17,632 bases of DNA from Hepatocystis sp. ex Piliocolobus tephrosceles (lineage: Eukaryota; Apicomplexa; Aconoidasida; Haemosporida; Plasmodiidae). The stretch lies in contig CABPSV020000385.1 in assembly GCA_902459845.2 (NCBI GenBank), positions 1 through 17,632 of the forward strand, given 5' to 3'. The translations under genes were made by a program, and so were the position numbers. Shown one piece after another: positions 9,876 through 17,632 of the stretch (its first letter is position 1; each line of letters starts with the position of its first letter). The notes below the pieces were generated by a model, which made no database searches, was not told the origin of the DNA, and saw only the letters and a program-made list of their open reading frames with translations.

Positions 9876-10121
9876 ATATTAGTAGAATGCCACATTGCTT
9901 TCTTGTTTTTCTACATATACATTATGAGCACATGAGATAAAAAAAAAAAAAACAAAGTTAATTAGTTGATTATTTAATTGCAAACTTTGTTAATTGCAAA
10001 ATTTGATCGTTTTTTTTTCAACTTCATCGTTGAACAAGGATTATAAAGTTAATTTTTTATATTTTATTTTTCTTAATAATTTAGTGGCAGATTGTAATTA
10101 TGACATGTGTGTCCATATATA

Positions 10122-10169
<48 letters not shown>

Positions 10170-10445
10170 GTAAGCACATAGATATGTATATATAAATATA
10201 TATATATATATTCACAAACTATGAGCCAAATGAAGTGACAACTTAGCCTGTTGTTTTTTGTACATATATAAAAGGTATTAAAAAAAAAAAAAAAAAAAAA
10301 AAAATGAATAGCCATAGTAGACATAACCAATATCATACATATTAATAATTAGAGAAAATATACTTAAAAAAACTAAAACATTTAAATAGTGAAACAATAA
10401 AATAATATTCATATAACAAAACAAATATTTTATATGTATACCTTA

Positions 10446-10488
<43 letters not shown>

Positions 10489-10491
<3 letters not shown>

Positions 10492-10516
10492 GAGTACATA
10501 AATATGAGTACATAAA
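10489..10516. repeat. 14-bp direct duplication beside poly(dA)
   Basis: Two exact copies of TATGAGTACATAAA stand in tandem, immediately after a long poly(dA) and just downstream of the TOG-like gene's stop codon. Confidence 0.9.
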
Positions 10517-10527
10517 TATATATGTAA

Positions 10528-12588
10528 TTATAATAGAAAGGATGTTGTTTTGTGAAAACTTTTAAACTGATTTGTATTTTTAAAATCATGAAAAGAAGGG
10601 AATTTTTTTTGTAAACTGTTTGGATTATTATACTTTAAAATATTTCTTATTTGTTGTTCTACAATTATAGATGTGTGTTTATCTGGGATACCTTTTAACA
10701 ACTGTTCAACAATGTAATCTACAGTATGTACATCTAAAAACATCATTAATATATTTTTTATATATTTTTTTGTCTGTTCTAATTTAGCGTTCATAAAATT
10801 TAAAAATGGTACTGTAAACTCACTTAAATTAAGACTTTGTAATTCATTTTTTGGTAAATTTTTTATAAATAAAAAAGCAAAATAACATATTTTCATAGAT
10901 ATTAATGAATTCTTATTATTCGAATACAAGCAAATTAATTTAAGCATTTCATAATTGTTTATGTTACTACTATGAAACATAAATTCTTCAATTGCATTAG
11001 TAGCACATGTATTTAAAAACTGATTTTTTATATCTAGTCTTTTTATAACATGTGGGAAAATATACATAAACATTTTTGATAAATTTTGTTTATTATTAGA
11101 TAAACTATTACATATATGTTTAATAGTTAAAAAACTACTCTTACATATACTTGATCTTATACTTCCACTAAAATCAATTATGTCTGGTAATATATTTTCT
11201 AATTGATCCCATTCTTGAAAATATTGTGTATTCTTAGCAATTATTTGAATGTTTGTTAAAAATGTAAAATCGCTAGTCCAATTCGGTTGATTTTGTTTTT
11301 CGCTATTTATTTTGTTGTGAGTATCATGTGATATATAAGGACTATTATCATTATCACTACTGTCACATACAATTGTTTTATTACTCATATCACTATAAAT
11401 GCTGTTAGAACTATCACTACTGGTAATAGTTCTACTTTCAATAATGTTGTTACTATTGTAATTGCTAGTCGTATTAATATCTTCACTAAAGTTGTTTGAT
11501 GTGTTTTTTTCCACATCGGGAGAATTATTTTGCGTTTTTTCCTCCTCCATTTTTTCTTCTACTTTATCCTCCATTTTTTCTTCTATTTTTTCGTCCGTTT
11601 TTTCTTCTATTTTTTCGTCCGTTTTTTCTTCTATTTTTTCATCCGTTTTTTCTTCTATTTTTTCATCCGTTTTTTCTTCTTTTTTTTCCTCTTCTATTTC
11701 TCTCCTTTTTTCTCCCTCTTCTTTTTCCTCTTCTTTTTTTTGTTCTACATTATGAAAAACCAACTCAACTTTTTTTGTACTTTCTGCTTTACTTGTAATA
11801 CACAATTTTTTAGGTGTGTTATTTAATTCTTGTTTAACCCTTTTTTTTACATCCATTTGATTAGCTTTTCTTTCCTTTAGTTTTGTTACGTATTGTATTA
11901 TATCATCATATATCATAGAAGAAACAAAAGAATCAATATTTTTATGAATATTACTATTACTATTGTTAGTGGCTGTACATTTTATAACTGTACAAATTGT
12001 AGGATTTAATTTTAGTTGATTATTTGTATTTTTTTGAAAACACACGTCAAGATTATTAGAATATATTTCCTTTTGTTTTTGAAAATTGTTTTCATTAATT
12101 ATATTGCTGGTCATAATATTATTCATGTTGCTGGTCATAATGTTAGTCATATTGTTAGTCATATTACTAGTCATATGGCTAGTCATATTGCTGGTCATAA
12201 TATTTGTATCATTTTTAACTGTACTATCACCATCTATAAACATACCATCAGCCAATTTTGCGATGATATTATTTATGTAATCTTTTAATACAAGATTTTT
12301 ATCTTTATTAATTAAACCATAGGGTAAATTATAAATATTAGGAATGTTGTTCCATTCATAATAATAATTTAAATTAAACATGGGGACAGTTTCATCAGTT
12401 AAATTGTTTTTATTACAATTACATTTTTTATAATTTTTATTATTTTCACTATCTGTTGTATAATAATTATTTTCTAACTTTCTTTTATTAGTAGACATTA
12501 TAGGAACAAGTTCACATTTTTTTATAATATTCGTTTTCTCGTCTGCATTTTCTTCTTTTGTTAGTTTATTATAATTTATGTTAGACAT
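10528..12588 (-). CDS. Protein with candidate C-terminal TOG/CLASP-like HEAT domain
   Basis: This is an intact 686-residue ORF. The N-terminal half is mostly low complexity: MTSN/MTNN repeats (about 128-161) and a highly charged EEKTDEKI octad array (about 300-340). A more ordered stretch near residues 70-120 contains FNLNYYYEWNNIPNIYNLPY. From W437 on the sequence is helical. One helix pair with SIRSSICKSSFLTIKHICNS (about 473-492) is followed by MYIFPHVIKRLD and CATNAIEEFM. This follows the CLASP/TOG pattern of an LRS..C....L.HL helix, then LP.LIKL and a short A...I helix. If correct it is a single-TOG microtubule- or tubulin-binding protein. An ARM/HEAT adaptor of another kind is the main alternative. 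The assignment rests on remembered motif patterns, not on a search. There is no signal peptide or membrane segment. Confidence 0.72.
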   Translation of the reverse strand: MSNINYNKLTKEENADEKTNIIKKCELVPIMSTNKRKLENNYYTTDSENNKNYKKCNCNKNNLTDETVPMFNLNYYYEWNNIPNIYNLPYGLINKDKNLVLKDYINNIIAKLADGMFIDGDSTVKNDTNIMTSNMTSHMTSNMTNNMTNIMTSNMNNIMTSNIINENNFQKQKEIYSNNLDVCFQKNTNNQLKLNPTICTVIKCTATNNSNSNIHKNIDSFVSSMIYDDIIQYVTKLKERKANQMDVKKRVKQELNNTPKKLCITSKAESTKKVELVFHNVEQKKEEEKEEGEKRREIEEEKKEEKTDEKIEEKTDEKIEEKTDEKIEEKTDEKIEEKMEDKVEEKMEEEKTQNNSPDVEKNTSNNFSEDINTTSNYNSNNIIESRTITSSDSSNSIYSDMSNKTIVCDSSDNDNSPYISHDTHNKINSEKQNQPNWTSDFTFLTNIQIIAKNTQYFQEWDQLENILPDIIDFSGSIRSSICKSSFLTIKHICNSLSNNKQNLSKMFMYIFPHVIKRLDIKNQFLNTCATNAIEEFMFHSSNINNYEMLKLICLYSNNKNSLISMKICYFAFLFIKNLPKNELQSLNLSEFTVPFLNFMNAKLEQTKKYIKNILMMFLDVHTVDYIVEQLLKGIPDKHTSIIVEQQIRNILKYNNPNSLQKKFPSFHDFKNTNQFKSFHKTTSFLL
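11574..11681 (-). repeat. 24-bp coding array encoding EEKTDEKI
   Basis: About four copies of a 24-bp unit encode an alternating-charge octapeptide in the TOG-like protein, followed by Glu/Lys-rich sequence. All three antisense frames are also open because the repeat lacks stops; those frames have no coding merit. Confidence 0.9.
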
Positions 12589-12589
12589 G

Positions 12590-12768
12590 TTTATTTTTGT
12601 TATCTTATTTATTTTTGTTATCTTATTTATTTTTGTAATTTTATTTATTTTTGTAATTTTATTTATTTTTGTAATTTTATTTATTTTTGTAATTTTATTT
12701 ATTTTTGTAATTTTATTTATTTTTGTTATTTTATTTATTTTTGTTATTTTATTTATTTTTGTTATTTT
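12590..12768 (-). repeat. 18-bp minisatellite abutting the start codon of the TOG-like gene
   Basis: About ten copies of an 18-bp unit (minus strand ATTACAAAAATAAATAAA) begin within two bases of the ATG at 12588. The units alternate GTAAT and GTTAT variants on the plus strand. The array is in frame with the gene and open (it would read ITKINK), but contains no ATG, and a TGA closes the frame just upstream near 12787. It is therefore probably 5' leader sequence. Confidence 0.92.
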
Positions 12769-13194
12769 TAACGTACTTCAAACAGTTATTAAAAAGTTGA
12801 TTAAAAAGTAAAAACTTAAAAAAAAACAAAAAAAAAAAAAAAATAAATAATAACAATAATAATAATCAAATAAAACAATGAAATAAACTTGAATATATTA
12901 ATATGTAAAAAAAAAAAGGTAATAGCTATGAAAGAATAGCGAAATATGGAACAAACTTGGACACACAAAAAAAAAAGTAAAAAAAAAAATAAAAAAATAA
13001 ATAAAAAAAAATAAAAAAAAAAATAAAAAAAAATAAAAAAGTAAAATTGTGTTATGAGGGTAAAACAATATTAAAAAGGTAAAAAAAAATAATATTATTA
13101 AAAATGCTAAAAAAAAAGTAAACAAGTTAAATGAAGCAAAGGAACATTTTTACGTAAAATCATTTTTATTTAAAGTTTCTTGTTTCTTGCATAC

Positions 13195-13228
<34 letters not shown>

Positions 13229-13907
13229 AAAAGCAAAAAGCAAAAAGCAAAAAGCAAAAACGTAAGTACAAGAGTAAACATAAAATAGCTAAACCTAATT
13301 AAAAGCTAACATGTTTTTTTTTCCATATAATTAAGAAATATTGAAAAATAAAATATACTCTTTTAATTTTATCTGTAAAAAAAACATTATATTGTGAGAC
13401 AAATAAAAAAATGTATATACATATAATCATATTAACATTATTATTATTATTACTATTTATTTATTTATTTATTTATATTTTTTTTTTTTTTCATGTACAA
13501 TAGTGAATGATAACATACATAAGGAGGAGACTATAATATACACACACACACACACACAATACAATACAATGTATTTATAATACATACACATATTTATGAG
13601 CTTTCCTTTTCTTTGGCATTTTTCTTTGATAAAGGAAATAAAAATAAAACGACATCAGTCAGGTGAGTAGTAAATGTATATAATTTGCAACTGTAGAAAT
13701 ATATTTTTTAATTATTTGTGACAGTTTTTAACAATTAAAGAGTTGTCTAATGTGACACACTTTATTTTTTATATTATATGCACGTACGTACGTAAATACA
13801 TGTACTACCGAACCAGCTATATTTAACTTCGCTTTTTGCTTTACTATACATATAACATAAAACAAATCAACACAAAAAGCTGTATTATAAATAACAAGTA
13901 TACCATA

Positions 13908-13938
<31 letters not shown>

Positions 13939-14388
13939 CTTAATATATTATTAACTAAATATATATTTAATATACGAACGTATTGTTGAATAAACAAATT
14001 TAATAAAGTTTTTTTTTTTTTTCTTTTTTTTTTTTTCATCATATGGTTTTACCAGAACAAATACAATAGATACAAACAAAAAAAATGTACAAATATTTAA
14101 TATTTACAAATGTTGTACATTAAGATATAATTTCTTTTTGTTCTTTTTAAAAAAATTAAAAAAAACCTGTTCGCACATGATTGTGTAATTATATACTACA
14201 CTCTTTTGTTAATTTTTTATTAAAAATTAAAAATAATATTTCTTTTTTTTAGAAATATATATTTGTATGATGCATCATCACGTATTAAAATGATTAATAA
14301 GCATAACTATTAATATATTTATCTATATAAATTAAGGTGGATAAACACACGCACACGTATGTATATATATATATGTATGTGTGTACAA

Positions 14389-14446
<58 letters not shown>

Positions 14447-14628
14447 AAAAAAAAAAAAAAAAAAATATATAAAATAAAACAAACAAAAAACAAATAAATG
14501 TACGAAAACAAGAAATGGTATGTATAAATGTATGTATACATACAAATGGACTTTTATATACATATGTATATATACATATATGTAATATATGTATAAATGT
14601 GTAAAGTAAAATAAATAAATAAATAAAA
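12769..14628. other. Intergenic region between TOG-like gene and HRD1, no convincing gene
   Basis: This is the 5' flank of the TOG-like gene and the 3' flank of HRD1. It contains A-rich purine tracts (12830-13130), poly(dA) at 13198-13226, a 7-bp AAAAAGC array at 13228-13260, (CA)n at 13540-13558, (AT)n at 13902-13930, a small stem TTAATTTTT/AAAAATTAA at 14209-14230, and a 55-base A run at 14390-14444. The patch at 13590-13670 is less AT-biased and has short frames on both strands with splice-like sequences, but no gene model can be built from it. Confidence 0.55.
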
Positions 14629-14900
14629 CTACATGGGTATACTAATATTCTTTATGTATTTCATGTCTGTAATTAATATTTGTTTTAAATAATTTTTAAA
14701 AACAACCATTTGAGGAATGTGTGACATTTTATTTAAATATTTTGTAATATCATCATCTTCCGTGTTTTTATTTAATATATTATAATTTAATGAACCATAT
14801 ATGTTTTTTATCATTACGTTTGCTGGTGTTGCGGTTCGGTTGATCTTGTCGATTTCTTTCAAACAGAACAAGCACAATTCCCTGTAATAGTAACACTGTG

Positions 14901-14950
<50 letters not shown>

Positions 14951-17091
14951 GAAGTAAGAATATGTATAAAATATAGATATGCATAATTACAAAATCGCAT
15001 ACATATATACATACGCACATACACATTCCGTATACTAGTCATATAAAATATTACCAAATCAGTTAAAAGTTTCATTCGCTCTGTTTCGTCCAAGTCTTCA
15101 TTTAACATTATAGCAACTTCTTCTTTTGTGTTATCATCATTTAACATGTTATTTGATAAGGTATTTAAATAAAATAAATTTTCTTCTGATGATAAGAAAT
15201 TTGGTTTTGTTATTATTTCCTGTATAGTAAAAGGATGTTTTTTTTTTTCTTTTTCATCTTTTTCATCTTTTTCTTGTTGTGTTTTTTTTTTTTCATTTTC
15301 TTTAACCGTAGTAGCATTAGCATTATTATTATTATTATTTGCAGTTTGTTTATTTGTTTGTGGTTTTATTTCTGTTCTACATATTGGACAAGTTTGTTGT
15401 TGAATAAACCATGACTTTAAACATTCAACATGAAATATATGAGAGCATGATAATTTTTTTGATCCTTCTTTTAACTCATCTCTACATATAATACAAGTAC
15501 CAACCTCCTTTAATTCTTCTTCAGTCGCATCTATAAATTTATTTTCAATATTTTTTGTTAGTTCTCTATATCTTTGAAAAGATTTAAACCTGGAAATTAA
15601 TGTTTTAACTACGTGTATAATATCAGCAGTCATGTGTAAAGGTAAATTGCTAAAATTGTTTAAAATAAAAACAAAAATAAAAACTAGAAAAATAATTAAG
15701 CTCATAATATCATGCAATATGTCTAAAAAAAATAATAAAGTTGCTTTTGAAGATAATCCATTAGCAGATCTCAAATCTATTATATTAACAAAAAACTTAA
15801 AAATAGAAATTTGACACGACTCGAATATGCTTAAACTTTCAAAGAATAGCCATAAATAAAGAGTTGAATTTTTTAGTGAATATTTATAAAAATATGAAAA
15901 CATTGTTAAATTAACAACTGAAAGTAGGCACATAAAAACCAGCAATTTTATGAGTACTCTCGTTCGGGGAACTCCTAATTCGAATATCTGTACATCCAAA
16001 AGGAAAAAAAAAAAAAAAAAAAAAAAAAATTAAAAATGTAAAAGTAAAAGTGAAAATGTAAAAGTAAAAGTAAAAGTAAAAGTAAAAGTAAAAGTAAAAG
16101 TAAAAGTAAAAGTAAAAGTAAAAGTAAAAGTAAAAGTAAAAGTAAAAAGTAAAAGTAAAAGTAAAAGTAAAAGTAAAAAGTAAAAGTAAAAAGTAAAAGT
16201 AAAAAGTAAAAGTAAAAAGTAAAACGTTAAATAGTAGCATATTTAAAATATACATTTTTTTATAGAACATGTTTTGGTTAGTAAAACATTTTGCTTGTCC
16301 ATATTGGTGTATTTTTTTTTTTTTTTTTTTTTTTTTTGTAGCATTGGCAACAACGAAACAAACGCAAACACACGTTAATATAAGACAACCCATAAGTTAT
16401 AATAGACTTTTTGTTATATGATTTACGTGTGAAACCCGGGAATATAGGACCAAATGGTAAGCCTTAAGGATAACTATTATGGATAAATATTTAATCAAAA
16501 TTATAGAAGAAACTTCTTTACCATTTATAGTTGGTTTTGATAAAACTAAAAATAAAATAGTATCCATTATAAATGCTCTTGCATTATCTATAAGTTGTTC
16601 TACTTCTAAATATCTCAATTCTCCAATAAAAAAATTTAATAATAACTTACATAGGATTATAAATATCATAAAAAAAAAGTTGTATATTATCTTAAAAAAA
16701 AAAAAAAAAAAAATGAAGTGGTAAATATTAAGATATGTGTATGTAACACACAAGTTAAAAAGGAAAAAAAAAGTATATATTTTATAATTCACATATACAA
16801 TTGCGAATTTAAAAATTTTTTTTTTTTTTCCCCATATATCAAATTCGGTATATACAATTCGGTTTGTTTATAGTCCTATTTGTTTATAGTCCTATTTGTT
16901 TATAGTCTGATTTATTTATAGTCGATTTGTTTTATTTTATTTTTATTTTTGTTTACTGTTTTAGGAAATTTTTCCGTAGATAAATAAACAACAGCCGAGT
17001 AGAACTCATTGTACTTAATAAAAGAATACATTAAAGCAAAAGCTAGTCCTATATGACTTAAAAAAACGTATAATCGCATATTTAACTCCAT
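14629..17091 (-). CDS. HRD1: HRD1-type ER membrane RING E3 ubiquitin ligase (four exons)
   Basis: Proposed exons are 17091-16957, 16690-16427, 15987-15055 and 14895-14629, giving 532 residues with all three introns in phase 0. Exon 1 (45 aa) has FYSAVVYLSTEKFP, the counterpart of FYPTVVYLTKSSPS in human HRD1. Exon 2 has FIGELRYLEVEQLIDNARAF (human FGQLRAAEMEHLLERSW). Exons 1-3 carry about six hydrophobic helices (about 7-25, 46-68, 78-92, 105-122, 145-167, 215-244). Exon 3 then has a RING-H2 domain at 298-336 (CIIC, CSHIFH, C, CPIC), preceded by the ATEEEL and KEVGT segment typical of HRD1. HRD1 ubiquitinates misfolded ER proteins extracted during ER-associated degradation. The RING should face the cytosol. 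The C-terminal tail after the RING is Asn/Lys-rich and has no recognised motif. An uninterrupted frame across 14629-15999 includes intron 3 and the acceptor side of intron 2, and does not reflect the real protein. Confidence 0.92.
14896..15054 (-). other. HRD1 intron 3 (159 bp, stop-free, multiple of three)
   Basis: The donor GTAATA starts at 15054, and the acceptor CCACAG, after a long T run, ends at 14896. Splicing joins residue L444 to C445. The intron holds no in-frame stop, so the frame reads through it as an unlikely IY-repeat and polyphenylalanine stretch. The T-rich tract next to the acceptor and the odd composition support removal. A second possible acceptor, TTACAG, ends at 14882. 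Confidence 0.85.
15988..16426 (-). other. HRD1 intron 2 (439 bp) containing a TTTTAC hexamer array
   Basis: The donor GTAAAT starts at 16426, and the acceptor TGTACAG ends at 15988. Splicing joins SRVSH to IFELGVP, matching the DRVDFME region of human HRD1. Most of the intron is the hexanucleotide array plus poly(dT)/poly(dA) runs. Confidence 0.88.
16036..16224 (-). repeat. Hexanucleotide array TTTTAC in HRD1 intron 2
   Basis: About 30 copies of a 6-bp unit (plus strand AGTAAA) run with occasional 7-bp variants near 16144, 16175, 16188, 16201 and 16214. On the HRD1 sense strand it is almost entirely pyrimidine. Frames reading Phe-Thr-Phe-Tyr across it are artefacts. Confidence 0.95.
16691..16956 (-). 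other. HRD1 intron 1 (266 bp)
   Basis: The donor GTAAAC starts at 16956, and the acceptor TTTTAAG ends at 16691 after a T run. Splicing joins EKFPKT to IIYNFFFMIF, aligning with the SSPSMAVLYIQAF segment of human HRD1. It includes a 16-bp tandem repeat. Confidence 0.82.
16863..16925. repeat. 16-bp tandem repeat in HRD1 intron 1
   Basis: Four copies of TTTGTTTATAGTCCTA are present, the last two diverged (GTCTGA, GTCGA). They lie within 100 bp of the intron donor. Confidence 0.85.
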
Positions 17092-17632
17092 TTTTATATT
17101 GCCTTCTCAACTTTTATTTTTAACTTAACTTTTATTTCGGTTTATATTACAAAATTTGGAATATTTTTTTTACTATTAATGAAGAATTTATGAGAAAAGA
17201 AAAATGTATAAAAATAAATAGGTGGGCATATGAGCATATGAATAAAATAAAAGCAGTTGGAAATGATAAAAAATATATAAACATATACTATTTTATAATA
17301 CATAAAAAAATAAATAAACAACTAAATAAACAACTAAATAAACACAAACATTCTATATTAAAAAAAAAAAAATGTATTACGCTCAGTTTTTTATGCCTAA
17401 AATATATTTATTTAGGTAGTGTACCAAAATGTTTTATTTGTGATTTCGTAAAACAATTAATAGTTTTATACTATCATATATGTTTATATAATTTAGTATT
17501 AAAAGTAAGCATATATATATACATATATATTATAAGGTATGTTTTTTTTTTCTTTTTTTTTTTTTACCTTTTATGGAGTGATATTTTCACAACTTTTTTT
17601 TTCTTTTTTCAAAAAGAATATATTTCTTGTAT
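17092..17632. other. 5' flank of HRD1, no gene seen
   Basis: This is the presumed HRD1 promoter and leader. It contains a 12-bp AAATAAACAACT tandem repeat at 17312-17345 and T-rich tracts near 17540-17565 and 17597. A 15-codon ATG frame on the plus strand at 17373 is too short to call. The neighbouring gene is not reached. Confidence 0.55.

Larger units (their letters stand above)
8482..10527. other. Intergenic region between two minus-strand genes, no gene seen
   Basis: This is the 5' flank of the AlgH-domain gene (right of 8481) and the 3' flank of the TOG-like gene (left of 10528). It holds (AT)n at about 8507-8541, 9065-9086, 9637-9662 and 10123-10168, poly(dA) of 48 bases at 9827-9874 and about 42 bases at 10447-10488, and a TTTTA pentamer run near 8771-8800. 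Short ORFs here are built on homopolymers and AT repeats and look non-coding. A small stem, AACAAAGTT (9951-9959) with AACTTTGTT (9983-9991), lies beside a near-repeat of TTAATTGCAAA. Confidence 0.6.

Noticed and set aside
9734..9940. 68-aa plus-strand frame with a long lysine run
   Set aside because: Its middle is the 48-base poly(dA) tract. The flanks have no recognisable domain or codon pattern, so it was not called as a gene.
11462..11826. Three overlapping plus-strand frames rich in Phe/Ser/Leu
   Set aside because: They are antisense to the EEKTDEKI array of the TOG-like gene; all three antisense frames are open only because the repeat lacks stops.
15911..16393. 160-aa minus-strand frame of Phe-Thr-Phe-Tyr repeats
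   Set aside because: It is a different frame across the hexanucleotide array in HRD1 intron 2.
16397..16792. Reading the HRD1 exon 2 frame from its first ATG at 16792 as a separate membrane protein
   Set aside because: Residues before IIYNFFF are T-rich intron sequence, and an acceptor TTTTAAG lies exactly at the point where HRD1 homology begins.

Overview
The window is nuclear DNA of a malaria parasite (Plasmodium). It is extremely A+T-rich, with intergenic DNA of long poly(dA)/poly(dT) tracts and (AT)n microsatellites. Its proteins carry asparagine, lysine and acidic low-complexity inserts, and one gene has short AT-rich introns with GTAA donors. I cannot name the species; a Laverania species or an AT-rich avian species would fit. 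From memory, and unchecked, the gene order (HRD1, two uncharacterised genes, ARP4) matches a chromosome 14 segment of P. falciparum.

Layout: 1-1709 has no gene but holds a nearly 1-kb imperfect palindrome (arms 88-550 and 575-1042). A nuclear actin-related protein of the Arp4/BAF53 type is encoded on the + strand at 1710-3248. Its 3' flank (3249-4560) starts with a G-rich 20-bp minisatellite and other T-rich arrays. Three minus-strand genes follow head to tail. 4561-8481 encodes a 1306-aa protein with a YqgE/AlgH (DUF179/UPF0301) domain split by a huge low-complexity insertion, and possibly an LYR-like N-terminal helical region. 10528-12588 encodes a 686-aa protein whose C-terminal third looks like a TOG/CLASP-type HEAT-repeat domain. 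14629-17091 is a four-exon gene for the ER-associated degradation ubiquitin ligase HRD1. Its first exon (16957-17091) is a 45-codon piece found by homology to the HRD1 N-terminus.

The genes do not form an obvious pathway. ARP4 belongs to chromatin complexes (INO80/SWR1/NuA4 type), HRD1 to ER quality control and the TOG-like protein perhaps to microtubules; the AlgH family has no settled function. The most unusual object is the palindrome. Its arms have diverged by roughly a tenth, mostly by transitions, so it is a genuine old feature rather than a fold-back assembly error. Transcribed through, it would give a double-stranded RNA hairpin of over 450 bp in a parasite that lacks the classical Dicer/Argonaute machinery.
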